Source: Acidobacteriota bacterium (lineage in GTDB: Bacteria > Acidobacteriota > Terriglobia > Acidiferrales > UBA7541). From it: a stretch of DNA of 34,406 nucleotides. The stretch is from the NCBI GenBank assembly GCA_021818865.1, contig JAKASX010000033.1, positions 1 to 34,406 on the forward strand, given 5' to 3'. The notes under the pieces were generated by a model. The model was not told the DNA's origin and did no database searches. It worked only from the letters and a program-made list of their open reading frames with translations. Of this stretch, positions 8,474 to 16,620 are shown in pieces. Each line of letters starts with the position of its first letter. The first letter of the stretch is position 1. The position numbers and the translations under genes were made by a program.

Positions 8474-10149
8474 TCCTCGTCTGGCTCATCGTCATTCCGC
8501 TCGCCACCGGCCTCATTGCCGGGCTGGTCGCGCGCAAAAACGCGCTCTTGTGCCGCTGGCTCTCGCTCTTCGCCACGGTGGCCGGTTTCCTGATCTCGGT
8601 TGACCTCTGGGTCCGCTACTATCCGCACATCTCGCTCCTCACGCAGGAGCAATGGATCGCCCAGATCAACGTCCCGTGGATCTCGGGTTTTGGCATCCGG
8701 TTCCATCTGGCGATGGACGGCATGAGCCTTCTGCTCGTCACGCTCACCTTCCTGCTCGGGATCGTCAGCGTCATGATCAGCTGGCGCGAAATCCACGACG
8801 GCGTCGGCTTCTTCCATTTCAATCTGCTCTGGGTGCTGGCGGGGATCGTCGGCGTTTTCCTGGCGATGGATCTATTCCTTTTCTACTTCGCCTGGGAACT
8901 GATGCTGATCCCGATGTATTTCCTGATCGCGATCTGGGGCCACGAGCGCCGCGTCTACGCTTCGGTGAAGTTCTTCCTCTTCACCCAGCTCAGCGGCCTG
9001 CTCATGCTCGTCGCCATCCTGGCGCTCTATTTCGCGCACCACGCCGCCACCGGCGTCTACACCTTTGAATACGACGCGCTGATGCACACGCCGCTCGCGC
9101 CGGGCACGGAAATGCTCATTATGCTGGGCTTTTTCGTCGCCTTCGCCGTCAAGCTGCCGATGTTCCCGTTTCACACCTGGCTGCCGGACGCTCACACCGA
9201 AGCGCCCACCGCCGGCAGCGTCATCCTGGCCGGCCTGCTCCTGAAAACCGGCGCGTACGGCTTGATTCGTTTCGTTCTGCCTCTGTTTCCCGCCGCCGCG
9301 CACCGTTTCGCGCCCATCGCCACGGCCCTCGCCGTCGCCGGCATTCTTTACGGCGCGGTGCTCGCCTACGGCCAGACCGACGTGAAGCGCCTCGTCGCCT
9401 ATACCAGCGTCAGCCACTTGGGTTTCGTCCTGCTCGGCATTTTCATCGGCACCCCGCTCGCCATCGCCGGCGCGTTCATTACGATGATCGCGCACGGCAT
9501 CAGCACCGGCTCCATGTTCATGATTTGCGGCATGGTGCAGGAGCGCACCCACACCCGCGATATGGATCGCCTGGGCGGCTTATGGGAAACGATTCCGCGC
9601 CTCAGCGGCTCGGCCATGTTCTTCATGCTCGCTTCGGTCGGCCTTCCCGGCATAGGCGATTTCGTCGGCGAGTTCCTGGTCTTGCTGGGAACGTATCAGG
9701 TGAGCCACATGCTGGCCGCGCTCGCCACCATCGGCGTGCTCTGTTCCACCTTCTACGGACTGAAATTCATCGCGCGCGGGTTCCACGGCCCCAATCGCAA
9801 CCAGTGGAAGCTGGCCGATCTTTCCGCCCGAGAAATCCTGCTCATGGGCGCGATGATCGTCGTCGCGCTTTGGCTCGGCCTCTATCCGCAGCCGGTTCTG
9901 AACACGTTCGCGCCCACGGGACAGCGCGTGGATCAGGCGTTCAACGGCCCCACGATGGCGAAGCTCCAGGGCGGGGTAAAGATGGTCCCGGCCAGCGTCG
10001 CCGGCCCCGCCGAGTTCGCCGTTTCCGCGCCGATGCTTTCCCAAACACCGCGCGGCCCGTATCGTCAGGATCGGGCCGCTTCGCCCGCCGGCGCGCCGGC
10101 TGTTGCGCTGGCCCTCACCCACACTGGCTCCGCCGGAGGTAAGCGTTGA
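8470..10149 (+). CDS. nuoM: NADH-quinone oxidoreductase subunit M (antiporter-like)
   Basis: The 559-residue proton-pumping subunit. The glutamate-bearing helix LFYFAWELMLIPMYFLIA (about residues 137-154) and the loop KLPMFPFHTWLPDAHTEAPT (about 227-246) are diagnostic, as is DVKRLVAYTSVSHLGFVL. The hydrophobic core ends near LWLGLYPQPVLNTFAPTG (about residue 483). A further 60 or so residues are Ala/Pro/Gly-rich, without hydrophobic helices, and make the protein longer than the roughly 500 residues usual in the family. The start overlaps the nuoL stop (ATGA). The TGA overlaps the nuoN TTG start. Confidence 0.96.
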   Translation: MILVWLIVIPLATGLIAGLVARKNALLCRWLSLFATVAGFLISVDLWVRYYPHISLLTQEQWIAQINVPWISGFGIRFHLAMDGMSLLLVTLTFLLGIVSVMISWREIHDGVGFFHFNLLWVLAGIVGVFLAMDLFLFYFAWELMLIPMYFLIAIWGHERRVYASVKFFLFTQLSGLLMLVAILALYFAHHAATGVYTFEYDALMHTPLAPGTEMLIMLGFFVAFAVKLPMFPFHTWLPDAHTEAPTAGSVILAGLLLKTGAYGLIRFVLPLFPAAAHRFAPIATALAVAGILYGAVLAYGQTDVKRLVAYTSVSHLGFVLLGIFIGTPLAIAGAFITMIAHGISTGSMFMICGMVQERTHTRDMDRLGGLWETIPRLSGSAMFFMLASVGLPGIGDFVGEFLVLLGTYQVSHMLAALATIGVLCSTFYGLKFIARGFHGPNRNQWKLADLSAREILLMGAMIVVALWLGLYPQPVLNTFAPTGQRVDQAFNGPTMAKLQGGVKMVPASVAGPAEFAVSAPMLSQTPRGPYRQDRAASPAGAPAVALALTHTGSAGGKR

Positions 10150-11588
10150 GTTCGGCTGATTTCACCGCTCTTCTGCCGCTGATAGTCCTGAGCGCCACGT
10201 CCGTCGTTGTGATGATGGCGATCGCGTTCCATCGCAATCATCGGCTCACCGTTTTCCTGAGCTTCGCCGGCCTCGCGCTTTCGTTCTGGGCGCTCTGGCC
10301 CGCCGCTTCGGTCGTTCCGCTCCAGGTCACGCCGCTGCTCGTGATCGATCGCTTCTCGCTCTATTATTTCGGGCTGATTTTCGCCGCCACTGCCGCCATC
10401 GTCCTGATGAGCTACGGCTATCTCGAGCGCCACGACGTTCGCCGCGAGGAATTCTACATTCTGGTTCTCGTCGCCGCGCTTGGCTGCTGCGTTCTCGTCG
10501 CCGCCGACCACTTCATCTCGTTTTTCCTCGGCCTCGAAATCCTCAGCGTCACGCTCTACGCCCTTTCCGCCTATCTCACCGAGCGCGAAATCGCCCTCGA
10601 AGCGGGCATGAAATATCTGGTTCTCGCCGCCGCCTCCGCCGCGTTCCTTCTCTTCGGCATGGCGCTCGTCTACGCCTCCACCGGCACGATGTCGTTTCCG
10701 CAAATCGCCAACGATCTGCTCTCGGGTGGCGCGGCGCACATCTGGGTTCTCGCCGGCGTCGCCTTCATGGTCACCGGCTTCGGATTCAAACTCGCCGTCG
10801 TTCCGTTCCACCTCTGGACGCCCGATGTTTATCAGGGCGCGCCCGCTCCGGTCACCGCTCTCATCGCCAGCATTTCCAAGGGTGCGATGTTCGCCGTCCT
10901 TCTCCGCTTCTTCTATCAATCCGGCGCCCGCGACCTGCATTCCACGCTGCTGATTTTCGCCATCATCGCGATCTCTTCGATGCTGGTCGGCAACCTGCTC
11001 GCCCTCTTCCAGAGCAACGTCAAGCGCATCCTCGCCTACAGTTCCATCGCCCATCTCGGCTATCTGCTCGTCGCGTTCGAGGCTGGCGGCAAAATGGGCG
11101 CTGCCGCGGGCACCTTTTACCTCACCGCCTACGTCATCACCACGCTCGGCGCGTTTGGCGTCATCACCGCGCTCTCCTCTTCCGGCCGCGACGCCGAGGA
11201 TATCGAGGATTACCGCGGCCTCTTCTGGCGGCGTCCCATCATCGCCACCATTTTCACCGCGATGCTCTTTTCGCTCGCCGGCATTCCGCTCACCGCCGGC
11301 TTTCTCGGCAAGTTCTATACGGTCGCCGCCGGCGCCAATTCTTCCTTGTGGTCCATGATTTTTGTCCTCGTCGTCGCCAGCGTGATCGGCGTCTTCTATT
11401 ATCTGCGCGTCGTCGTCGCCATCTTCGCCACCGAAAACGTTCCTTCCGACGCCGAGCGCCCACTGCCCGCCGTTCACGCGGTGGGTGGATTCACGCTCTG
11501 CGCGCTGGCCGTCGTCCTCATCTGGCTCGGCGTCTTCCCGCATCCCGTCCTCGACGCCATCCACAGAGCCATGTCCGGCCTGTTCTGA
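10146..11588 (+). CDS. nuoN: NADH-quinone oxidoreductase subunit N (antiporter-like), TTG start
   Basis: The 480-residue proton-pumping subunit and last gene of the complex I operon. Diagnostic parts are FLGLEILSVTLYALSAY (TM5 glutamate region, about residues 120-136), KLAVVPFHLWTPDVYQGAP (about 217-235) and NVKRILAYSSIAHLGYLL (about 290-307). The start is TTG 10146, preceded by GGAGG at 10135-10139 with about 6 nt spacing and overlapping the nuoM stop; no ATG gives the conserved N-terminus. No clear rho-independent terminator follows the TGA at 11586-11588. Confidence 0.96.
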   Translation: MSSADFTALLPLIVLSATSVVVMMAIAFHRNHRLTVFLSFAGLALSFWALWPAASVVPLQVTPLLVIDRFSLYYFGLIFAATAAIVLMSYGYLERHDVRREEFYILVLVAALGCCVLVAADHFISFFLGLEILSVTLYALSAYLTEREIALEAGMKYLVLAAASAAFLLFGMALVYASTGTMSFPQIANDLLSGGAAHIWVLAGVAFMVTGFGFKLAVVPFHLWTPDVYQGAPAPVTALIASISKGAMFAVLLRFFYQSGARDLHSTLLIFAIIAISSMLVGNLLALFQSNVKRILAYSSIAHLGYLLVAFEAGGKMGAAAGTFYLTAYVITTLGAFGVITALSSSGRDAEDIEDYRGLFWRRPIIATIFTAMLFSLAGIPLTAGFLGKFYTVAAGANSSLWSMIFVLVVASVIGVFYYLRVVVAIFATENVPSDAERPLPAVHAVGGFTLCALAVVLIWLGVFPHPVLDAIHRAMSGLF

Positions 11589-11638
11589 CCGGAACCGGGC
11601 CGCGGAGCTGAAACCCTGCAGAGATGTCCGCTGCTCCA

Positions 11639-11666
11639 TTGACTTGTTGACCTCCTGGGGTATACA
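11639..11666 (+). promoter_or_regulatory. candidate sigma-70 promoter downstream of nuoN
   Basis: TTGACT (11639-11644) and TATACA (11661-11666) are separated by 16 nt, a good match to -35 and -10 boxes. It would give the exported-protein gene at 11821 its own transcript with a leader of about 150 nt. It is a sequence match only. Confidence 0.45.
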
Positions 11667-11820
11667 CACGTAAGTGTCGTCGCAGTGTCTGGCCGCGGTC
11701 GTTTGTGGCTTGACCGCGCAATGGAACGTCACTTTGCGCCACCCCGCACAATTTGTGACGCGGGACTTGCCCTTAGGGGTCACGAAGCTGCTGGGTCCGG
11801 CGCACCCGGAGGGCCACCCC

Positions 11821-12309
11821 ATGTCCAGAGTTTTGCCCCTCGCACTTCTGGTGCTTTTTTCGTCTCTTCTTGTTTTTCTCGGCCGGGACCCGGCTGCGGC
11901 GCACCCGCCCTCGGCTAGTGCCGCGGCTCAGGCGACACCCCAGAGTCGCGGCCCGCAGAACCAGTCCCGGGCCGTGCAGCAGTGGCAAGCGATCGGCCTG
12001 TCGTTCACCCGCGCGCTCGACGCCCAGGAGAAGGCCTACCACGAGGTGCACGGAAGCTACGAGGCAACCATGGATCTATACCGCTCGGGAGCAATGAACG
12101 GCGCAATGCGGGGGCTGGCCAGAAGATTTGGGATTGGCGAAATCAGGAACTGGCGATGGAATTTCTACGTCGATACCTCACCCGATGGAAAGGAATACCA
12201 GGCATCCGTGCACGGCGCCAGTACCTCGACCGAGATGAAGTGCCTGCCCGTCTTCTTCAGCGACCAGACTGGCAAGGTTTACGAGGGAAAGGCGATCGGC
12301 TGCAGATGA
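11821..12309 (+). CDS. exported protein of unknown function with a C-terminal cysteine pair
   Basis: I do not recognise a named family. The 162-residue product begins MSRVLPLALLVLFSSLLVFL, a clear signal peptide or N-terminal anchor, followed by an Ala/Gln/Ser-rich linker to about residue 50. A polar globular part (about 52-162) ends with two cysteines, C141 and C161, around PVFFSDQTGKVYEGKAIG. That spacing and the FxxDQTGxxY core resemble the disulfide-closed C-terminal region of pilin-like periplasmic proteins, but there is no prepilin cleavage site of the usual kind. ATG 11821 is preferred over an in-frame start at 11674, because GGAGGG at 11808-11813 lies 7 nt upstream and it puts the signal peptide first. 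The coding sequence is less GC-biased than the nuo genes. Confidence 0.75.
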   Translation: MSRVLPLALLVLFSSLLVFLGRDPAAAHPPSASAAAQATPQSRGPQNQSRAVQQWQAIGLSFTRALDAQEKAYHEVHGSYEATMDLYRSGAMNGAMRGLARRFGIGEIRNWRWNFYVDTSPDGKEYQASVHGASTSTEMKCLPVFFSDQTGKVYEGKAIGCR

Positions 12310-12361
12310 CGCAGCCGTCCGTAAAGCAGCTGTCACGGCGCGACCCGGAGACGGCTGCGTC
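12308..12361 (+). terminator. 12-bp perfect inverted repeat at the end of the exported-protein gene
   Basis: GACGCAGCCGTC (12308-12319) is repeated as its exact reverse complement at 12350-12361, with a 30-nt loop. It begins in the stop codon of the preceding gene. There is no run of T after it, so a role as terminator or transcript-end stabiliser is only suggested. Confidence 0.5.
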
Positions 12362-12424
12362 GCGCGAGTCGGCCGCGCCGGCCTCTGTATGTGATTACTC
12401 GCCGCTGTCCTACAATAGGCGGCG

Positions 12425-13123
12425 ATGAACCAGACTGCTTCCGCTCTCGAAACGCTCCGCCGCGTTCCTCTTTTCGCCGATCTTTCCGCTTCGGAACTGG
12501 AATTTCTTGCGCAGCGCGCTGTTGCTCGCCGCTGCGATGCCGGCGAAATGATTTTCTCGGAAGGCGAGCCCTGCCGTGGTCTCTACATCGTCCAATCCGG
12601 CCAGGTAAAGGTCTTCAAAACGTCCGCCGACGGCCGCGAGCAGGTCCTGCTGATCGCCGGCCCGGGAAGCACGGTCGCTGAGCTCCCCGTTTTCGATGGC
12701 GGCCCGTATCCCGCTTCGGGCTCAGCCGTCGCGGAATCGTCCGTTCTCGAAGTGCGCAAGGACGACGTTCGCCAGCTCTGCCTCGATCATCCGGAAGTCG
12801 CGCTGAAATTGCTCCGCGTCGTTGGCGCGCGCCTGCGGCGCCTCGTGGCCATGGTCGAGGAGCTTTCCTTCACCACCGTTCGCCAGCGCCTGGCCGCCCT
12901 CCTGCTCCGCGAAGCGCAATCGCGCGGCCGCGCGACGCCGCGCGGAGTGGAATTCGATCTCCCGTGGACGCATCAGGAACTGGCTTCGCAGATCGGCACC
13001 GTGCGCGAACTCGTTTCGCGTAACCTCAGCCGTTTCCAATCCACCGGCGTGATTCGCGTCGAAGGCCGCAAAATCCTCGTTACCGACCGCCGCGCCCTCG
13101 AAGAAGAATCCCAAACCGCCTAG
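12425..13123 (+). CDS. Crp/Fnr family transcriptional regulator
   Basis: 232 residues. The N-terminal cyclic-nucleotide-binding-like beta-roll covers about residues 15-125 (LRRVPLFADLSASELEFLA, then GEMIFSEGEPCRGLYIVQSG). A long dimerisation helix and a C-terminal winged helix-turn-helix follow (about 182-210, THQELASQIGTVRELVSRNL, then a GVI wing). The spaced N-terminal cysteine cluster of the oxygen sensor FNR is absent, so it is not a classical FNR; the ligand cannot be told from sequence. A TACAAT box at 12411-12416 lies only 8 nt before the ATG, so the transcript may be nearly leaderless. It converges on the hemerythrin gene. A TGA-N6-TCA palindrome upstream of that gene suggests a possible target. 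Confidence 0.93.
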   Translation: MNQTASALETLRRVPLFADLSASELEFLAQRAVARRCDAGEMIFSEGEPCRGLYIVQSGQVKVFKTSADGREQVLLIAGPGSTVAELPVFDGGPYPASGSAVAESSVLEVRKDDVRQLCLDHPEVALKLLRVVGARLRRLVAMVEELSFTTVRQRLAALLLREAQSRGRATPRGVEFDLPWTHQELASQIGTVRELVSRNLSRFQSTGVIRVEGRKILVTDRRALEEESQTA

Positions 13124-13172
13124 CCTGAAAGCCCGTCCTCCTGCGCGAAGCCTTAGCGACGCCCGGCGGGAG

Positions 13173-13193
13173 TCCCGACGCTTTCAGTCGGGA
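13173..13193. terminator. short hairpin after the Crp/Fnr gene
   Basis: TCCCGAC and GTCGGGA form a perfect 7-bp stem around a 7-nt loop, 50 nt after the regulator's stop codon. There is no T run on either strand, so termination is possible but unproven. It may simply be part of the neighbouring repeat cluster. Confidence 0.4.
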
Positions 13194-13220
13194 GGGATCC
13201 CGATCGCTTCAACAAGAGGC

Positions 13221-13246
13221 TGTCATCCTGAGCGAAGCGAAGGATC
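13221..13246. repeat. small palindromic intergenic repeat
   Basis: The sequence starts GTCATCCT and ends AGGATC around the near-palindromic core GAGCGAAGCGA. I recall this kind of short element from many bacterial intergenic regions, including acidobacteria. Its outer ends match those of the inverted repeat inside the radical SAM gene at 29379-29419. Confidence 0.55.
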
Positions 13247-13447
13247 CCGCTGCTACGAAGGGGTTCTCGCCCGTTCCGCCTCAGCCAGGGCCAATCTACT
13301 TCTGCCACGAACCACCGTTACCGGACACAATCCACTCACGCTTTCCATGTCGCAGCGCTGGCATCTGCGCTCTCTGCAGTCCGATGCCTTTCATCGGAGC
13401 AGCCGGCAGCCCGCAACGCGCCGATCCGTCAAGACCGGAAGCACCCT

Positions 13448-14023
13448 TTACGCCCCGCGCGCCGCTGCTCCCGCCGCTTCCTTCACGATTTCCCCCATCC
13501 GCGCGTGCAACCGTTCGTGCGTTCCGTGGCCGATTTTTTCCTCTTCCATCCGCTCGAAATTCGCCGTCATCGCGTCCTCTTCCGCCGGCGAAAGCAATCC
13601 TTCGGCCATCGGAAACAGCACGATATTTTCCTTCTGTATGTGCTCGCGGAGCAGCCTCGCGTGCCGCCGAGCCGCCGCGGCCCATTCTTTTCCCGCAGCC
13701 GCGTCGCCCGCGCCATAAGCTTTCGCCCGTTCCGCCAGCCGCCGCGCCAATGCTCGTCCCTCTTCATGCTCGTGGAGCATCACGCCGATCGGCCCTCCAT
13801 CCACCGGCATCCCTTTTTTCTCGAGCGTGGGAAACAGGAATTCCTCTTCCTTCCCGTGATGGCATTTATCCACGAAAACCGCGAAGAATTCGCTGATTTC
13901 TTCGAGCAATGGCCCGCGCACCGTTTCTCCCCGCTCCAGTTTCCCGGCCAGTTGTTCCGCCGCGGCGAGCATCCGCTCGATCGCCTCATGTTCTTTCCGC
14001 AAAATCGCTGTCGGTTGCGCCAT
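13448..14023 (-). CDS. hemerythrin HHE cation-binding domain protein
   Basis: 191-residue cytoplasmic protein with a single hemerythrin-like four-helix bundle, which in this family binds a diiron site used for oxygen, nitric oxide or iron handling. Candidate iron ligands are H12 (KEHEAIE), H55 or H56 with E60 (HHGKEEEFLFP), H84 or H86 (LHEHEEGR), and H128 with E132 (EHIQKENIVLFP). It lacks the N-terminal domain found in the iron-centre repair protein RIC/YtfE. About 40 residues after the bundle are Ala/Glu-rich and helical. The ATG at 14023 follows an excellent AAGGAGGT, about 7 nt upstream. A perfect palindrome of the Crp/Fnr type lies 51-62 bases before the start codon. Confidence 0.92.
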   Translation of the reverse strand: MAQPTAILRKEHEAIERMLAAAEQLAGKLERGETVRGPLLEEISEFFAVFVDKCHHGKEEEFLFPTLEKKGMPVDGGPIGVMLHEHEEGRALARRLAERAKAYGAGDAAAGKEWAAAARRHARLLREHIQKENIVLFPMAEGLLSPAEEDAMTANFERMEEEKIGHGTHERLHARMGEIVKEAAGAAARGA

Positions 14024-14475
14024 TTCCGCACCTCCTTCTTACGCAGTCTGGCGCGACGTCCATCCCCTGCCGATGACCTAGGTCACACCCCGCTCGCCCA
14101 GCCCACACGCGGAAAACTCGCGGCTCCGCCCTCGCAACCGCCCCACCTTCGGACAAGGGTACTTCCCGGCCCACTATGGCTACCTCTTGTTCCTCCGTTC
14201 GCTCTTACGGCCACTCTTTTGGCGCTGCGCCTGGCGCAATGCCTCGCCGGCTTGAACTGCGCTCTGTCTTGTTTCCACAATGATCGAATGCTACGCCTTC
14301 AAATCGCGATTCACCTCGGCATCATCCGCAAGCCGGAAGATGGGACTCCCCTGTTTTTTGGACTGGGTGTGAAAACCTGAGGAAGCGCCGGACTGCCTGT
14401 CGCTGTCAGTGCTGGAAACCGCCCGGGCCTCGTCGCGTTTCCCGGTCGAGCATGATTTCTATTTTCCGCCGCCCA
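14024..14475. other. intergenic region upstream of the hemerythrin gene
   Basis: 452 bases between two - strand genes. Frames here are shadows with unnatural composition. The only structured element I can point to is the palindrome at 14074-14085. Confidence 0.6.
14074..14085. promoter_or_regulatory. candidate Crp/Fnr-type operator upstream of the hemerythrin gene
   Basis: TGACCTAGGTCA is a perfect 12-bp palindrome with the TGA-N6-TCA core shared by Crp and Fnr sites; on the + strand the right half reads TCACA, as in Crp sites. Its centre is about 56 bases upstream of the hemerythrin start codon. Binding by the nearby Crp/Fnr protein is an inference. Confidence 0.45.
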
Positions 14476-15930
14476 TCAGCCGTTGATCAGCTTTCGCACC
14501 ACGTCTGCGGCGGTATAGTTCTCTCCATCGGCTGGCAGAAACCGCGTCATTCCGCTCAAGTCGCTACCGGAGGTCACAAGTCCCTCCTCAACGTACTTCT
14601 TGTTTCGCACCTGCGGATGTCCGATGGTCGCCAGCAGCGCGTTGCACAAACATCTCCGCCCCACCGTGTTTTCCACCTTCCCGCCCTTTGCAACGTAGAG
14701 CGAAACAGGCTCCGCTGGACACCGGTAATCGATCGTCCCCTCGGCCGCCATGTACGCCTCGCGCAGATACCCCAGATCGCAGATGCGCGGCCTGGCCAGA
14801 TAGACTTCTTCCTCGGATATCGTGCCCTCCAAATGCGCGATCTTGAACGGGAAACCCGTAGGAGACGCCACCGGATCGTTCGATACTCGCGCGTCCCCAC
14901 GAACAATCTTCTTCAATAGCGCTCGCTTGTAGTCGTCCCGCAATCCCGATTCCGCACAGTAGGCGAACGCCGTTCCCACTTGAACTCCCGCGGCCCCGGC
15001 CGCCAGCGCCTCGCGCAGTTTTTCCGGCGACCCGCATCCTCCCGCCAGCCAGAAGGGCAACCCCAACTCTCGTATCTTCTCCAGGTCAACCCTGTCGCGT
15101 TCCCCATAGACCGGCTCGCCCGCTTCGTCCAGTTGCAGCTTCCCGCGCGGCGGGGCGTTGTGTCCCCCGGCGGTCGGTCCCTCGACGATAAATCCATCCA
15201 CCTTGCCACTGGCTCTTCGCACCATGGTTGTCGCCAGGGTATTCGACGAGATGATGGCCAAGAATTTCGGCCGTGTCAGCGCCGGCAGGTCACGCTCCAT
15301 GTATTCCCGCGGAACGAACCTCATCGTCGTATCCGCGTCTTCCCGCGCTCCCACCACGTGCAGCGGATAGACCGCCGGCCCATGATGGACGAACAGGTCC
15401 AGCACGCCCGGAATCTTCAGCGGAACCCCGGCGCCCATCATCACGTATCCCACTCCCCCCAGCATCGCCCCGTAGAGTGAAGGCAAGTGTGGAATCTGAA
15501 TTTTTTCCAGATAGTTGATTCCCACCGGATTCCCGTGCCCTTCGCGCGCCAGATATACCTCCACGAAGTTTGCGACGATGCAAAGCTCTGCTAATTCGCG
15601 AGGCCCGTCTTTCGCGTGCGTCGGCAGCGTCTTGTAGGACGCGTTCTCCGACTTGCCTCCGCAAGTGTAATAGGTCCGCCAGGCGCGTTCGGCCATCTCC
15701 GGGAAAGGAAAATGGTCCAGACCTCGCCGCATGTGGCCGCCCGGGTCGCCCTGTTCCAGCCGCCGGGCAAAAATCAGTTCCAGCGCCGTCCCGGAAACAA
15801 CGCCGAGTTGGCCCGCTTCCGACACCGCCCGAGCCAGCCGCCAATTCGAGACGCCTGCCCCCATGCCTCCCTGAATGATTATCGGATCTGTGGTCATAAA
15901 ATGAGTCCCAATGTCGCCTGCCTGAACCAT
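14476..15930 (-). CDS. nitronate monooxygenase-like FMN protein (long form)
   Basis: 484 residues; FMN-dependent TIM-barrel enzyme of the nitronate monooxygenase / 2-nitropropane dioxygenase superfamily. Near the N-terminus IIIQGGMGAGVSNWRLARAV is the typical first strand and phosphate loop. EGPTAGGHN (about residues 245-253) carries the conserved AGGH with the catalytic histidine. LAGGCGSPEKLREAL with GVQVGTAF is the second flavin phosphate-binding region. It is longer than classical forms of 320-370 residues; the extra C-terminal part resembles FabK/PfaD-type relatives, so the true substrate is open. The ATG at 15930 has AGAAGG 13 nt upstream and a TATACT box at 15956-15961. An in-frame ATG at 15897 could be the real start. 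Confidence 0.85.
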   Translation of the reverse strand: MVQAGDIGTHFMTTDPIIIQGGMGAGVSNWRLARAVSEAGQLGVVSGTALELIFARRLEQGDPGGHMRRGLDHFPFPEMAERAWRTYYTCGGKSENASYKTLPTHAKDGPRELAELCIVANFVEVYLAREGHGNPVGINYLEKIQIPHLPSLYGAMLGGVGYVMMGAGVPLKIPGVLDLFVHHGPAVYPLHVVGAREDADTTMRFVPREYMERDLPALTRPKFLAIISSNTLATTMVRRASGKVDGFIVEGPTAGGHNAPPRGKLQLDEAGEPVYGERDRVDLEKIRELGLPFWLAGGCGSPEKLREALAAGAAGVQVGTAFAYCAESGLRDDYKRALLKKIVRGDARVSNDPVASPTGFPFKIAHLEGTISEEEVYLARPRICDLGYLREAYMAAEGTIDYRCPAEPVSLYVAKGGKVENTVGRRCLCNALLATIGHPQVRNKKYVEEGLVTSGSDLSGMTRFLPADGENYTAADVVRKLING

Positions 15931-16620
15931 CCTGTCTGCAAAACCTTCTATTAACAGTATAGGCGGACGGAACGATCTCTGCTCAACGCCCCATGCAGGA
16001 TCCCAATTCCCTTTTTGAGCCCGCGCCCGAAAGCCTAATCTACCGTATCGTGAATATGTGAACGAATACTTTGAAGGGATGCATGCTGAGGCATGCCTCT
16101 TCCCGCCGCGCCCAAGCTGGTCCTTTCAGAGTGGGAGCGTAAGCAGCTCATGGCACTCAGCCGCTGTCGGAGCACGCCGCGAGGTTATTGTCGGTGCCGG
16201 TGCAAAAATCCCCATAGTTCCGGTTGAATTTTCCCCAGCGCTTGACGTGGTAAACCGGAGCCTACCCCGATCCGCCGGAATTTTTCTCGCCTCATTACGT
16301 AGAACCACCCCTCGCGCTCGCAATCGCATCGCGCGAAAATCCTATCGCACGCGGAAAAACAGCGGCCCTTTATCCGCGCGAAGGGGAACCACCACATGCC
16401 GAGGCTTGCATGGAGAGGAATCCGGTTCGCCCGCGCGAGGAGGGCCGCAACCCGCAATTCAGCCGCCGCCTCCCACCCAAAAGAGGCCCAAAAAATGACA
16501 CCCTGGAAAAGTTATCTCGCTGAAACAAAACCATTTACCGGATTTTTTGCTCGACCGGGTGTGACACCCTTCCACGCGAAACGATTTCGCCCGCAACGCA
16601 GCCGAACACGCCGGCGCGGG
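15931..16620. other. 690-base region without a recognisable gene
   Basis: It lies between two - strand genes and has a lower GC content than its surroundings. It contains a 12-bp perfect palindrome at 16088-16099 and a GGGTGT/ACACCC inverted repeat at 16557-16569, downstream of the permease gene. A 146-codon + strand frame at 16058-16498 starts with GTG, has no ribosome site and has an Arg/Pro/Ser-rich composition, so I do not call it. Confidence 0.55.

Larger units (their letters stand above)
13124..13447. other. intergenic region with palindromic repeats, no gene
   Basis: 324 bases between two convergent genes. I see no credible reading frame. It holds a short hairpin (13173-13193) and a palindromic repeat copy (13221-13246), listed separately. 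Confidence 0.7.

Noticed and set aside
10065-11822. 585-codon - strand frame opposite nuoN
   Set aside because: Same kind of shadow, rich in Gly, Glu, Asp and Arg, antisense to an obvious membrane subunit.
12425-13123. Calling the regulator FNR
   Set aside because: The N-terminal cysteine cluster for [4Fe-4S] is absent; only the broader Crp/Fnr family is supported.
13505-14380. 291-codon + strand frame across the hemerythrin gene
   Set aside because: It overlaps the hemerythrin gene in antisense, where the diiron ligands are clear; the part beyond has no recognisable feature.
16058-16498. 146-codon + strand frame in the gene-poor stretch
   Set aside because: GTG start without a ribosome site, and an Arg/Pro/Ser-rich composition typical of random GC-rich sequence.
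16557-16569. GGGTGT/ACACCC palindrome as the terminator of the permease gene
   Set aside because: The stem is only 6 bp around a single base and there is no T run on the - strand side.
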